Below are positions 42,548 to 51,655 of a stretch of 64,000 bases of DNA, in pieces; the stretch's first letter is position 1; every line of letters starts with the position of its first letter. The notes beneath the pieces were generated by a model. It searched no databases. It had not been told where the DNA came from and saw only the letters and a list, made by a program, of their open reading frames with translations. Where the stretch lies: positions 37,313 to 101,312 of the forward strand of contig NZ_JASBTN010000026.1 of NCBI RefSeq assembly GCF_030148435.1, in the 5' to 3' direction. Position numbers and translations under genes: made by a program. The stretch comes from Aliiroseovarius sp. (GTDB lineage: Bacteria; Pseudomonadota; Alphaproteobacteria; Rhodobacterales; Rhodobacteraceae).

Positions 42548-43575
42548 TCAGCGGCCTCGACCTTTGCAAAGGGCTTCAGGTTGGGCGGCTGGATCTGCGG
42601 CGCTGAACGATGGTCACAGTGGTCCTCGGCCGTCATCGGCTTGATGCCCAGTTTGGCGAACAGCGCCATATCATTGTCTTCCTCGGGGTTGTCGGCGGTC
42701 AGCAGCGTGTCGCCCACGAAAATCGAGTTCGCCCCGGCAAAGAAGCACAGCGCCTGGGTTTCGTCCGACATGTCGGTGCGGCCTGCCGACAGGCGCACAT
42801 GCGAGGTCGGCATCAGGATACGCGCGACCGCGATAATGCGCACGAAGTCGATCGGGTCGACCGGAGCGGCATCGGCCAGCGGCGTGTCGGCCTGCGGCAT
42901 CAGCATGTTGATCGGCACGCTGTCGGGCGCCTCGTCCAGATTGGCGAGCGAGACCAGCATGTCGATGCGGTCCTGTTTTTCTTCGCCCATGCCCAGGATC
43001 CCGCCCGAACACACCTTGATCCCCGCCTCGCGTACGCGGTTCAGCGTGTCGATGCGGTCTGCGAAGGTGCGGGTGGTGATGACCTCCGGATAGTAGCGTT
43101 CCGAGGTGTCGATATTGTGGTTGTAGTAATCCAGACCCGCGTCGCGCAGACGGAAAACCTGGTTGTCATCCAGCATGCCAAGGGTCATGCAGCTTTCCAT
43201 GCCCAGCGCCTTTACGCCCTCGACCATGGCAATGAGCTGATCCATGTCGCGTTCCTTGGGCTCGCGCCAGGCCGCACCCATGCAGTAGCGCGTGGCGCCC
43301 GCGTCCTTGGCCTTGCGGGCCTCGGTCAGCACACGCTCGACTTCGACCAGTTTCGACGCGGACAGTTTCGAGCCGTTGCGGGCCGATTGCGAGCAGTAGG
43401 CGCAGTCCTCGGCACAGCCGCCGGTCTTGATCGACAGGAGCTTGGACATCTGCACCTTGTTCGGATCAAAGTTCTCGCGGTGGACCGTCTGCGCCTTGAA
43501 AAGCAGGTCCATGAAGGGCAGGTCGTACAGGGCCTGCGCGGCGTCTCGGGTCCAGCCGGTCGCTTGATTGGTCAT
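42544..43575 (-). CDS. bioB: Biotin synthase
   Basis: Radical-SAM sulfur insertion into dethiobiotin. 343 aa from the ATG at 43575. The cluster motif CAEDCAYC is at Cys54, Cys58, Cys61, preceded by [13 protein letters not shown] LLSIKTGG; the [20 protein letters not shown] [19 protein letters not shown] follows. An upstream ATG at 43596 is possible, but a BioR box at 43577-43586 would then lie inside the gene, so the shorter start is preferred. The SD is weak for both. First gene of the biotin operon. Confidence 0.93.
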   Translation of the reverse strand: MTNQATGWTRDAAQALYDLPFMDLLFKAQTVHRENFDPNKVQMSKLLSIKTGGCAEDCAYCSQSARNGSKLSASKLVEVERVLTEARKAKDAGATRYCMGAAWREPKERDMDQLIAMVEGVKALGMESCMTLGMLDDNQVFRLRDAGLDYYNHNIDTSERYYPEVITTRTFADRIDTLNRVREAGIKVCSGGILGMGEEKQDRIDMLVSLANLDEAPDSVPINMLMPQADTPLADAAPVDPIDFVRIIAVARILMPTSHVRLSAGRTDMSDETQALCFFAGANSIFVGDTLLTADNPEEDNDMALFAKLGIKPMTAEDHCDHRSAPQIQPPNLKPFAKVEAAE

Positions 43576-43576
43576 T

Positions 43577-43586
43577 TTATCTATAG
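43577..43586. promoter_or_regulatory. BioR box 1 (imperfect)
   Basis: TTATCTATAG matches the alphaproteobacterial BioR consensus TTATMKATAA at 9 of 10 positions and abuts the bioB start. Confidence 0.75.
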
Positions 43587-43618
43587 AATCCCGCATTTGA
43601 TTCGGTCACAGGCGAGAT

Positions 43619-43628
43619 TTATAGATAA
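43619..43628. promoter_or_regulatory. BioR box 2 (perfect)
   Basis: TTATAGATAA is an exact match to the BioR consensus, 42 bp upstream of box 1 (four helical turns). The pair fits repression of bioB by the GntR-type regulator BioR, whose gene is not in this window. Confidence 0.85.
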
Positions 43629-43972
43629 TCCAGCCCGGCGCAACACGTTAGCGCCGAACCCCGGCGCGAAGCGTCGCTGCGTCACTTTTCCCTTAACACA
43701 GCTGGCCCCGCCCCCGCGCCCGCGAATTTGCCGCATTTGGCAAAAAACTTACGCCCGGGTTCTGTCCATGTGGTCCGGACCCGAATTGCAGGTCGATGGT
43801 TTTTGAGTGGCACGTCGGCAAAACGGTGTGGATCGAGACCACGGCCCGACGGTCGGATCGGTAAGCGGGCACGGATCGCGGCGTCGATCTCGGGCGGCAC
43901 ATGGGCCGGGTCCGGTTGGGCCAACAGCGCCCGCGTGCGCTGCCGGGCGCGGTTCCGGCCCCGGCATGAGCG
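43629..43972. other. Gene-free stretch between bioB and the class V aminotransferase
   Basis: 344 bp holding the upstream part of the bio promoter. A minus-strand frame (about 43960 down to 43850) reads LLAQPDPAHVPPEIDAA and looks like decayed coding sequence, but I cannot place it and it has no proper start. A 7-bp hairpin TGCCGGG/CCCGGCA (43941-43947 with 43960-43966) just after the aminotransferase stop may be its terminator. Confidence 0.4.
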
Positions 43973-45232
43973 TCAGCCCTGCGCGGCCAGTTCCTTCACG
44001 GCAACCAGCAGCTTGGCCACTTCGCCTTCGGTGTTGTAGTGGCACAGCGAAATGCGGATGCAGTCCGGCAGGCCCAGCGGGGTCAGCACGTTGCCCGAGT
44101 AGTGATCCGCCTTGCGGGTGTGGGTGCGAATGCCCTGCCGGTTCAGGGTCTCGACCACATCCGGCGAATCCATGCCGTCCACCACGATCGAGACCAGCCC
44201 CTCGCGCGCCGGGTTGTCCTCGCCGGCCAGAATCTTCACGTGATCCATGTCGCGCAGCCCGGGCAGGTTGCCGGTGCCATTGATCATCGCGTTGGTCAGG
44301 TGCGCCTCATAGACGTGGATCGCGCGCCCGGCGGCCTCGATCCGTTTGCGCGGCTCGGTTTCGCTTGAGACTTCGCCGCCCAGCCAGTCGAAATAGGCGA
44401 CCACGTCTGAGACCGTGGCGAAAGAACCGGTGTCGCGGGTGCCGAATTCCCAGCCCGTCGCAGGGGCGTCGATCAGCATGTCATGGGGCGCGCTGCTGAG
44501 CCGGTCCGAAATCCAGGCGATGCCATAGCCATGGCGCGAGAAGACCTTGTAGGGCGAGATCACGTAGCCATCGACATCATAGGCGTCCAGGTCCATCTGG
44601 CCGTGGGCGGCGTGCTGAATGCCGTCGACGATGATCATGCAGTCCGGCGCCACCGCGCGGATCGCTTTCGAGATCGCCGCCACATCCATGCCCATGCCTG
44701 TCACCGGCGAGGCATGCAGGATCGTCGCCACCGCCACGTGCGGGGTCATCAGCGCGGCGTAATCCTCGGCGGTGACAAGGCCCGTCGCGTCGCAGTGGGG
44801 CACGTTGACATAGTCGAGCCGGGAAATCCCCGCCCAGCGACGCGCGGCAGAGCGTGTGGCAGGGTGTTCGATCGAGGAACCGATCACCTTGCCCCCCTCG
44901 GGCGCGTTCACGCAGGCGGTGCGGATCAGGCGGAACAGAAGCTCGGTGCCGCTTTCGCCAGCAAAGAACTGCCCGGACGGTGCGTTCATGAACAGGGCCA
45001 GGTCCGTCTTGGCCCGGTTGATCACGTCCTGCGTGCCCTGTCCCGCCGGGTTGATGCGGCCAGGGTTGTCGGGAATTGCAGCGTAGAACCCCGAGGTCTC
45101 GACCACTTTCTTCAGCGTCAGGGCACCTCCGGCGTTTTCGAAGAAGATGCGCTCGCCCTGAAACGGGCAGCTGTCCACATGGGCGAACCGGTCGCGGATC
45201 GCGGCGATGAGTGCGGGGTTGTCTTGGATCAT
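43973..45232 (-). CDS. Class V aminotransferase (cysteine desulfurase-like fold)
   Basis: 419-aa PLP enzyme of the NifS/CsdA-like class V family. PLP lysine in the SPYKVFSRHGYG motif (about residue 230), the Asp that contacts the pyridine N in IIVDGIQHAAHG, and an EHPATRSAARRW active-site segment. The loop cysteine expected for a desulfurase is not apparent, so aminotransferase or lyase activity is more likely. SD AGGAA precedes the ATG. It is divergent from the ureohydrolase gene and downstream of a gene remnant. Confidence 0.8.
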   Translation of the reverse strand: MIQDNPALIAAIRDRFAHVDSCPFQGERIFFENAGGALTLKKVVETSGFYAAIPDNPGRINPAGQGTQDVINRAKTDLALFMNAPSGQFFAGESGTELLFRLIRTACVNAPEGGKVIGSSIEHPATRSAARRWAGISRLDYVNVPHCDATGLVTAEDYAALMTPHVAVATILHASPVTGMGMDVAAISKAIRAVAPDCMIIVDGIQHAAHGQMDLDAYDVDGYVISPYKVFSRHGYGIAWISDRLSSAPHDMLIDAPATGWEFGTRDTGSFATVSDVVAYFDWLGGEVSSETEPRKRIEAAGRAIHVYEAHLTNAMINGTGNLPGLRDMDHVKILAGEDNPAREGLVSIVVDGMDSPDVVETLNRQGIRTHTRKADHYSGNVLTPLGLPDCIRISLCHYNTEGEVAKLLVAVKELAAQG

Positions 45233-45250
45233 TCTGTGTTCCTATGGGTC

Positions 45251-45457
45251 TCAGAGCGCACGGTTCACGATGGTGCGGCACAGCTCGGCCCCACCGATAT
45301 GGCTGTTTTTGGGGAAGCCGTCGACCGAATCGTCGACAAACCCCTGGGTCGGGTTGATCAGGGTGTTCCCGACCAAGGTGTCCAGCAACCAATCATCGCC
45401 CTGCCCTTCCCGATCATCCTCTTGATCGTGCCCGGCCTTTTCGTCACTTTTCCTCAA
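45251..45457 (-). pseudogene. C-terminal gene remnant upstream of the aminotransferase
   Basis: A 68-codon frame whose last 45 residues have strong coding character (LLDTLVGNTLINPTQGFVDD then GFPKNSHIGGAELCRTIVNR) and end 18 bp before the aminotransferase start. The first 20 residues are low-complexity and charged, and lie antisense to the ureohydrolase leader. It has the look of the 3' end of a gene lost by deletion. I do not recognise the family. Confidence 0.4.
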
Positions 45458-45517
45458 ACCGCCCTGTTCCTGCCGGAACTGGCCTATCGCTCATCACACG
45501 AAAGAACGGAGAACCAC

Positions 45518-46483
45518 ATGTCAGGACACGGGTACGAAAGCGGGCGTCTGAACCTGCCCTTCGTCGGAATCTCGACCTTCGGCAAGAAACCCTATGTCGA
45601 GGATTGGGACGCAATCGACGCTGACGTCGCGATCCTTGGGGCGCCGTTCGACTTCGGCTGCCAGTTCCGCTCCGGCGCGCGGTTCGGTCCGCGTTCGGTG
45701 CGCGAAGCCTCGACGTTGTTCAGCTTTGGCCACGCCGGCGCCTATGACCACGAGGACGACGCAACCTACCTGGGCAAGGACGTGCGTATCGTGGACATCG
45801 GCGACGCCGACATCATCCACACCAAGACCGATGAAAGCCACGCCAATATCGAATACGGGGTGAAGAAGATCCTCGATGCGGGTGCCATCCCCGTAACCAT
45901 CGGCGGCGACCATTCGGTCAACATTCCCTGCATCCGCGCCTTTGCCGGGGATTGCGCCGACAAGGGGCCGATCCACGTGGTGCAAATCGACGCCCATCTG
46001 GATTTCGTCGACGAACGCCGGGGCGTGACCGAGGGGCACGGCAACCCGATGCGCCGCGCGATCGAGAAGGACTATGTTTCGGGCATGACCCAGTTGGGCA
46101 TTCGCAACGTGTCGTCCACCGCCAAGGAAGGCTATGACGACGCCCGCGCAAGAGGATCGGACATCCTGTCGGTCCGCCAGGTACGCAAGCTGGGAACCGA
46201 GGGCGTTCTGAACCGCATCCCCGAGGGCGCGCGCTATTACGTCACCATCGACATCGACGCCTTCTGCCCGTCCATCGCGCCGGGCACGGGTACGCCCAGC
46301 CACGGCGGGTTTCAATATTACGACGTGCTGGAAATCCTGCAGGGCCTGAGCAAGCGCGGCGACGTCGTGGGCATCGACCTTGTGGAAGTGGCCCCGGCCT
46401 ATGACCCGTCCGAAAGCACCCAGATCCTGGCCGCCCAGCTGCTTCTGAACTTCATCGGCTTCATTTTCCACAACAAGGGCTGA
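45518..46483 (+). CDS. Ureohydrolase (agmatinase/guanidinobutyrase family)
   Basis: 321-aa binuclear manganese hydrolase releasing urea from a guanidino compound. Metal-binding motifs: VTIGGDHSVNIPC (about residue 132), QIDAHLDFVDE and TIDIDAFCPSIAPGTGTPS, all family signatures. The ATG at 45518 has GGAG upstream; the longer open frame reads antisense to the aminotransferase and was rejected. Substrate could be agmatine, guanidinobutyrate, guanidinopropionate or similar. The divergent class V aminotransferase may act in the same pathway. A clear intrinsic terminator follows. Confidence 0.88.
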   Translation: MSGHGYESGRLNLPFVGISTFGKKPYVEDWDAIDADVAILGAPFDFGCQFRSGARFGPRSVREASTLFSFGHAGAYDHEDDATYLGKDVRIVDIGDADIIHTKTDESHANIEYGVKKILDAGAIPVTIGGDHSVNIPCIRAFAGDCADKGPIHVVQIDAHLDFVDERRGVTEGHGNPMRRAIEKDYVSGMTQLGIRNVSSTAKEGYDDARARGSDILSVRQVRKLGTEGVLNRIPEGARYYVTIDIDAFCPSIAPGTGTPSHGGFQYYDVLEILQGLSKRGDVVGIDLVEVAPAYDPSESTQILAAQLLLNFIGFIFHNKG

Positions 46484-46525
46484 GTTTCCTTCCCGTGGCG
46501 GTTTTCCTTCCCCGCCCCGGTCCCC

Positions 46526-46557
46526 GGCCGCGAATACCCCCGTTCGCGGCCATTTTT
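46526..46557 (+). terminator. Intrinsic terminator after the ureohydrolase gene
   Basis: A perfect 9-bp stem GGCCGCGAA/TTCGCGGCC (46526-46534 with 46543-46551) followed by A and TTTTT (46553-46557), 43 bp after the stop codon. It is the clearest Rho-independent terminator in the window. Confidence 0.9.
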
Positions 46558-46692
46558 CATTGTGCTTCAGACTGCCGCGCGCAGGGCCCGTTTCAGGGCC
46601 AACACCGCCGGGCCTATCGCCACACGCCCGGCCAGCGGATGATCTGCGGGCAGAGAAAACAGCGGATCACAGTTTCAGCAAGGACCCGCAGG

Positions 46693-47169
46693 TCAGATCG
46701 GCGGAGTAATCAGCGCCAGCTGGAATAGCCCCGCGAGTGCGATCGAGATGCCCATCGGGAACTTGCCCCGGGCTCTGATCCCCACCAGGTCGGAATTGCG
46801 AAAGACGCGCGCAATGCGCAGGGCCATCACAAATAGCACCCCCAACACCAATGCCACGGAAAAGGCATAGCCGAACAAGGTCAACGTCTGCGGCGGCACG
46901 AACAGCATCAGGGCCGCCAGCATCTTGACGTCCCCGCCGCCGACCAGACGCAGCGCGAAAGCGGCGGTCCCCAAAGCAAATACCGTCACCGCTGCGCCAA
47001 GGCGCCAGGCAATCTCGGACCAGCCCAAAAGAGGGGTGCAGAGCACGAACAGCCCGACTGCAATCCCCACCAGCAGGTTCGGGATTCGCATGTGCCGCAG
47101 GTCGTTCCAGGCCACGGCACAGAGCACAGGCATGAGAAGAAGAAGCGGCAGGACGGCTTGCCAGGTCAT
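46693..47169 (-). CDS. cpaA: Prepilin peptidase, CpaA/TadV type
   Basis: 158-aa membrane aspartic peptidase of family A24 that processes Flp prepilin. The two catalytic aspartates lie in AWNDLRHMRIPN and in LVGGGDVKMLAAL (the GxGD motif). About five hydrophobic segments. The ATG at 47169 was chosen by fold and because it lies just past the LuxR stop. Last gene of the Tad block. Confidence 0.9.
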   Translation of the reverse strand: MTWQAVLPLLLLMPVLCAVAWNDLRHMRIPNLLVGIAVGLFVLCTPLLGWSEIAWRLGAAVTVFALGTAAFALRLVGGGDVKMLAALMLFVPPQTLTLFGYAFSVALVLGVLFVMALRIARVFRNSDLVGIRARGKFPMGISIALAGLFQLALITPPI

Positions 47170-47170
47170 G

Positions 47171-48019
47171 TCAGGCCACCCGACTGCCGGACCGCGACCC
47201 GACATCCGGCACCGACCGGTCCGAGATAAGCTGATAGACCAGCTCGGCGATATTCTCGGTCTCGGTCTTCAGATAGATGTTGCGCAGATGCGTCCGAAGC
47301 GTCGACCGGCAGATGCCCAGTTCTTCACGGACCCGGCGCGCTGTCAGCCCCTTGCTGAGCATGAGGCAGACACGGAACTCCGCACGGCTCAACCGGGCCG
47401 GATTGCTCATCCCCAGGATCGGCCCCGGCGTCGCCGAGGCCCGGTTGGCCTCACGACGCTTCAGAAAACTCTCGATGAAACTGCCGGGGTTTCGGTTGGC
47501 CCAGGTGCTGGCCAGGGTCGATGCAACCATGTTCAGCACCGCATGATCCGCGGCACAGAGCCGCTCGCGATAGTGGATTTCGAGAAAATCGACCGACTTC
47601 TCGTCAGAGCCAAGCGGCACGATCGCCAGCTCGGCCAGACCACGGCGGCGCTGAAAAGTTTCCAGAGCCGGATCCACATCTTCGGCCACGTAGCTGGACA
47701 ACCAGATCGTGCCCGGTTTGGACTTGCCGACATAGGCACCCAGAACCGGCCGGGCAAAGGAGCGGTTCAGGATGCGAGGATCTTGCGGATCCGCAAGCGT
47801 GTCATGGCTCACGACCTTCGGTCTTGCCGTTTCATCGCGCGGCAAGCGCGCTACGGCGACCGCCTCGGCCGAAATTCCATCGGCCAAGTCTACCAGTGCC
47901 TTTTTCATCGGAGCGTGGCCATGCAGACATTCACACCACTGTGCGACGGCCCCGATCATTCCGATCTCGCCAGCCGTTTTTTGAACTGGCGGGTCAGAAC
48001 GCGAATATTCTTTCCCCAT
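47171..48019 (-). CDS. LuxR-family transcriptional regulator
   Basis: 282 aa from the ATG at 48019, which has an excellent GGAGGGGG SD. The C-terminal GerE-type HTH is at about 205-265: LSRAEFRVCLMLSKGLTARR, VREELGICRSTLRTHLRNIY and LKTETENIAEL. The N-terminal 190 residues have no recognised autoinducer-binding signature. Lying between tadC and cpaA, it may control pilus expression. Expression from the 265-bp upstream gap (48020-48284) is likely. Confidence 0.85.
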   Translation of the reverse strand: MGKEYSRSDPPVQKTAGEIGMIGAVAQWCECLHGHAPMKKALVDLADGISAEAVAVARLPRDETARPKVVSHDTLADPQDPRILNRSFARPVLGAYVGKSKPGTIWLSSYVAEDVDPALETFQRRRGLAELAIVPLGSDEKSVDFLEIHYRERLCAADHAVLNMVASTLASTWANRNPGSFIESFLKRREANRASATPGPILGMSNPARLSRAEFRVCLMLSKGLTARRVREELGICRSTLRTHLRNIYLKTETENIAELVYQLISDRSVPDVGSRSGSRVA

Positions 48020-48284
48020 TTCCCCCTCCACGCAAAATTTACCCATACTCCTAAAAACTGCAGCTCGAGGAGGCCCCAATGACAAGAACATGAAAACTCG
48101 TTTGATACCAATATTTTACGATTCTCTCGGCACGGCTTGTCAAGGTGAAGTCAGGAAAATCACGCAACCGGGGCCAAACACAACCCAAGGGTGTGAATAT
48201 CCCCGACCCTGGGACGCGACGGGGGAGATTATGGCGAAATTAGGGCAAGATTGTGGCGGAAACAAACTGTTGATTTCGTGCGAA

Positions 48285-49286
48285 TCAACCCCCGAAGTAG
48301 CGAATATAGCGGATCAGAACCGGCCCAATGGTCAACAGGATCAAGGCGGGCAGCATCAGGGAGGCCAAAACCGCGCTCATCTTGACCGGCAGCTTGTTGG
48401 CCATTTCCTGCGCTTTCACTTCGCGAATGGTGCGCAATTCGTCGGCGTGAGTTGTCAGGGCATCGGACATGTTGGTGCCGAACTGGATCGACTGCTGGAC
48501 CACGTTGGCGAAGGCCGAAACAATGTCCACCCCGGTGCGGTCGGCCATGTCATTCAAGGCCTTGCCGCGGTCGAGCCCCGCCTGCACCTGGCGCTGCACG
48601 GTCAGGAATTCGAACGCGATGTCCGGCGACACGGTGGCCAATTCGTTGCCCACCCGCGTCATTGCGGCGTCAAACCCCAGGCCTGCTTCGACCGAGATCC
48701 GCAGGAGGTCCAGCGCGTTCGGGAAGCCCTCCTCAACCCGCTGCATTCGGGCAGACACCCGATTGTTCAGCCAGAACACCGGAACAAAATAGCCCGCAAG
48801 GACCAGCCAGATCAGGGCCAGGACAGTCTGCATGTGGCTCAGACCACCGACAAAATTGCCCAGCATCGGGGGCAAGGTGATCCCCGGCAGACGGTAAGCC
48901 GTCAACAGCGCCAGCAGAACGGCCGGGAACAAAATGGCCATGGTCACGCGCGCCAGCAGGAACCTCCCCAGCACACCGGGTTGCGGATATCCAGCCTGCG
49001 CCAAACGTTTCTGCAAGGCACTGCGCTTGGCGGCATCAGCCGGAAAAAATGATTTCATTACACCGCGCGGGTCTAGCTCGGAAGATTGCAGCAAACCGCG
49101 ATCCTGACGCGCCTGACGCCGGGTCCGGGTCGCCGCCGCCATACGCGCGGCGGCAACGCTGCGACGCGAGGTCAGGGACATCACCCCCGCAGTCACCAGC
49201 ACTACACCGATGCCCAGACCGGCAATCAGGATGGTTTCGGGCTGCGACGCAAGGCCATTCATGTACTCGGTGATCAGCTCGAACAT
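48285..49286 (-). CDS. tadC: Tad pilus assembly platform protein TadC
   Basis: 333-aa inner-membrane type II secretion F-domain protein. Hydrophobic segments near residues 18-40, 112-132, 145-165 and 305-328, with a cytoplasmic GspF domain at about 175-300 (RVEEGFPNALDLLRISVEAGLGFD split by family motifs). Pairs with TadB at the pilus base. 14 bp after tadB, SD GGAGG. Confidence 0.93.
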   Translation of the reverse strand: MFELITEYMNGLASQPETILIAGLGIGVVLVTAGVMSLTSRRSVAAARMAAATRTRRQARQDRGLLQSSELDPRGVMKSFFPADAAKRSALQKRLAQAGYPQPGVLGRFLLARVTMAILFPAVLLALLTAYRLPGITLPPMLGNFVGGLSHMQTVLALIWLVLAGYFVPVFWLNNRVSARMQRVEEGFPNALDLLRISVEAGLGFDAAMTRVGNELATVSPDIAFEFLTVQRQVQAGLDRGKALNDMADRTGVDIVSAFANVVQQSIQFGTNMSDALTTHADELRTIREVKAQEMANKLPVKMSAVLASLMLPALILLTIGPVLIRYIRYFGG

Positions 49287-49300
49287 GGGTCAGCCCTCCT

Positions 49301-50254
49301 TCAGATGTGGAAATTGACCAGTTTCTTCAGAACCAGGAAGTTCAGCACGGTGAACCCCACGATTGCCATCGCCATGGGCATGAACAGCGGATCCTCCGCC
49401 ACCCCACCGTAATAGTCGGGCGTCATCACCGAGGTGAAACCGAAGATCACCAGCGGCAGGGCCGACAGGAACCAGGCCGACAGCCGCCCCTCGGACGAGA
49501 TCGCGCGGATCGAGCGGCGCATGGCGATGCGGTCGCGGATGACCTTTGCCAGAACCTCGACCACGCGGGCCAGGTCGCCGCCGGTGCCGTGCTGGATGCC
49601 GATGCTGGCCGAGAGGTAGTTCACGTCCTCGATGCGCACCCGTTCGGAAAACTCCTGAAAAGCGTCCGTCAGTTCGTCACCATAGTTGGTCTGGTCGTGA
49701 ATCAGGCCGAACTCGGTGCCGATCGGATCCGGCATTTCGGCGGCCACGGTGCCGATGGAGGTGCTGAGCGGGTGGCCAACTTTCAGCCCCCGCGCCATCA
49801 GGTCCAGCGCATCGGGCAGTTGGTGCACCAGCAGTTTCATGCGCTGATCCCGCTTCACCCTCAGCAGGGCGATCGGCAGGACAAGGCCCAGGCCCGCCGC
49901 AGCCAGTCCGGCCCGGCCCGGTCCGAGCACCGGCAGCCCGATGGCAAAACTGACGAAGGCCAACACGCCACAGAGGCTGAGAAACGTGCGAGGCGCCATG
50001 GCGAACCCGGCCTGACGCAGGAGCATCGGCAACCGGCCGCGCCAGCCTTGGTCGACGGGCGGTTTCAACAGGGCCAGCAGCTCCGCCGAGCTCTTGCCCT
50101 CTGCGATCATGCGCAGGCGGCGGCTCTTGGCCTCGGTGCCGCTTTCGCGGCGGCTGAGCAGCTGGGCCGCACCAGTGAACAGCAGGAGCACACCCAGCGC
50201 GATGCCGGAATAAATCAGGTAGACGATGTCCTGTTGGCGCAGAAGATCGAACAT
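49301..50254 (-). CDS. tadB: Tad pilus assembly platform protein TadB
   Basis: 317-aa inner-membrane F-domain protein, partner of TadC. Hydrophobic segments near 13-30, 92-130 and two near the C-terminus. GspF core around 140-270: QLPDALDLMARGLKVGHPLS and IEDVNYLSASIGIQHGTGGDL. It follows cpaF by 3 bp. Confidence 0.93.
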   Translation of the reverse strand: MFDLLRQQDIVYLIYSGIALGVLLLFTGAAQLLSRRESGTEAKSRRLRMIAEGKSSAELLALLKPPVDQGWRGRLPMLLRQAGFAMAPRTFLSLCGVLAFVSFAIGLPVLGPGRAGLAAAGLGLVLPIALLRVKRDQRMKLLVHQLPDALDLMARGLKVGHPLSTSIGTVAAEMPDPIGTEFGLIHDQTNYGDELTDAFQEFSERVRIEDVNYLSASIGIQHGTGGDLARVVEVLAKVIRDRIAMRRSIRAISSEGRLSAWFLSALPLVIFGFTSVMTPDYYGGVAEDPLFMPMAMAIVGFTVLNFLVLKKLVNFHI

Positions 50255-50257
50255 GAC

Positions 50258-51646
50258 TCACCCCCCCGGCGCTGTGGAAAAGATATCTTGGTCCAGGTCG
50301 ATCCCGGCCGCCACCAAATGTTCGGCGCAATGGGGACGCAGCCCGGTCGGGATGAATTCTCCCAGCACTTCGCCATTTTCTCCCATGCCCTTGCGGCGGT
50401 AGATGAAGATGTCCTGCATCGAGATCACATCACCCTCCATGCCGGTCAGCTCGGATACGGACATCACCTGGCGGCGACCGTCCGACAGACGGGCCAACTG
50501 CACCACGAAATTCAGCCCCGAGGCAATCTGGGACCGGATGGCGGACATGGGGAACTCCATGCCGATCATCGACACCATCTGTTCGATGCGGCCCAGCGCG
50601 TCGCGTGCCGAATTCGCATGGATCGTCGTCATCGACCCATCGTGGCCGGTATTCATCGCTTGCAGCATGTCGAAGGCCTCGGCACCGCGCACCTCACCCA
50701 CGATGATCCGGTCCGGACGCATTCTCAGAGCGTTGCGCACGAGGTCGCGCTGTACCACGGCTCCACCGCCACTTGGATTCGGCGGGCGTGTTTCCAGGCG
50801 CACCACATGTTCCTGTTGCATTTGCAGTTCCGCCGCGTCCTCGATCGTGACGATGCGTTCACGCCCGTCGATCCCGGCCGAAAGGGCGTTCAGCATCGTG
50901 GTTTTGCCCGACCCGGTGCCGCCCGATATCAGGATATTGACCCGCGCCCGCACCAGCCCGCGCAGGAACCGTGCCGCACGGCCGGTCAACGCGCCGTTGG
51001 CAACGATCCGTTTCAGGGTCAGCGGCGACTTGGAGAACTTGCGGATCGAAATCGACGGCCCGTCGATGGCACAGGGGCGGATGATCGCATTCACGCGGCT
51101 GCCGTCCTCCAGCCGGGCATCCACCCAGGGATTGCTTTCATCGATCCGCCGCCCGATGCGCGAGACGATCTTGTCGATAATGCGCAGCAGGTGCTTTTCA
51201 TCGCGAAACCGCGTAGGCGAGCGTTCCAGCACGCCGCCGCGTTCGACGAATACATCACGATGACCGTTCACCAGGATGTCGTTGATGGTCGGGTCGGCCA
51301 GCAGGGGTTCAAGCGGGCCGAGGCCCAGCACCTCGTCCATCAGTTCATCCACCACGCGGGTGAACTTTGGCGAGGGCATGGGGCGGTTTTCTTCGGCCAG
51401 AACCTGGCCGACCAGAGCGGCCACCTCGCGGCGCAGTTCTGCCTGGTCGATTTTTTCGATCACCGCCAGGTTCAACCGGTCCAGCAGCGCGTCGTGCAGC
51501 CGGCCCTTGAGTTCGAGCATTTCCTTCAGTTCGCGGTCAACCGGGCCCGGCCCGGTAGCGCCGGGTGAAGCACTCGCCAACTCCGCGCCCAGAACCAACA
51601 CATTGTCGGAGTCGCGGGTCTCTTTTTTGGTAAACGTGCTGAACAT
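50258..51646 (-). CDS. cpaF: Tad pilus assembly ATPase CpaF/TadA
   Basis: 462-aa hexameric secretion ATPase driving Flp pilus extension. Walker A GGTGSGKTT at residues 242-250, Asp box IVTIEDAAELQM, Walker B MRPDRIIVGEVRG and His box GHDGSMTTIHANS. N-terminal helical domain about 40-140. SD TAGGAGG precedes the ATG; it follows cpaE by 9 bp. Confidence 0.96.
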   Translation of the reverse strand: MFSTFTKKETRDSDNVLVLGAELASASPGATGPGPVDRELKEMLELKGRLHDALLDRLNLAVIEKIDQAELRREVAALVGQVLAEENRPMPSPKFTRVVDELMDEVLGLGPLEPLLADPTINDILVNGHRDVFVERGGVLERSPTRFRDEKHLLRIIDKIVSRIGRRIDESNPWVDARLEDGSRVNAIIRPCAIDGPSISIRKFSKSPLTLKRIVANGALTGRAARFLRGLVRARVNILISGGTGSGKTTMLNALSAGIDGRERIVTIEDAAELQMQQEHVVRLETRPPNPSGGGAVVQRDLVRNALRMRPDRIIVGEVRGAEAFDMLQAMNTGHDGSMTTIHANSARDALGRIEQMVSMIGMEFPMSAIRSQIASGLNFVVQLARLSDGRRQVMSVSELTGMEGDVISMQDIFIYRRKGMGENGEVLGEFIPTGLRPHCAEHLVAAGIDLDQDIFSTAPGG

Positions 51647-51655
51647 CGCGGCCTC

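Noticed and set aside
43682..43924. 80-codon minus-strand frame upstream of bioB
   Set aside because: It needs a TTG start without SD and breaks down after about 30 residues; noted only as possible decayed sequence.
44483..45517. Extending the ureohydrolase about 345 codons upstream
   Set aside because: That part is antisense to the class V aminotransferase; family homology and a GGAG SD start at 45518.
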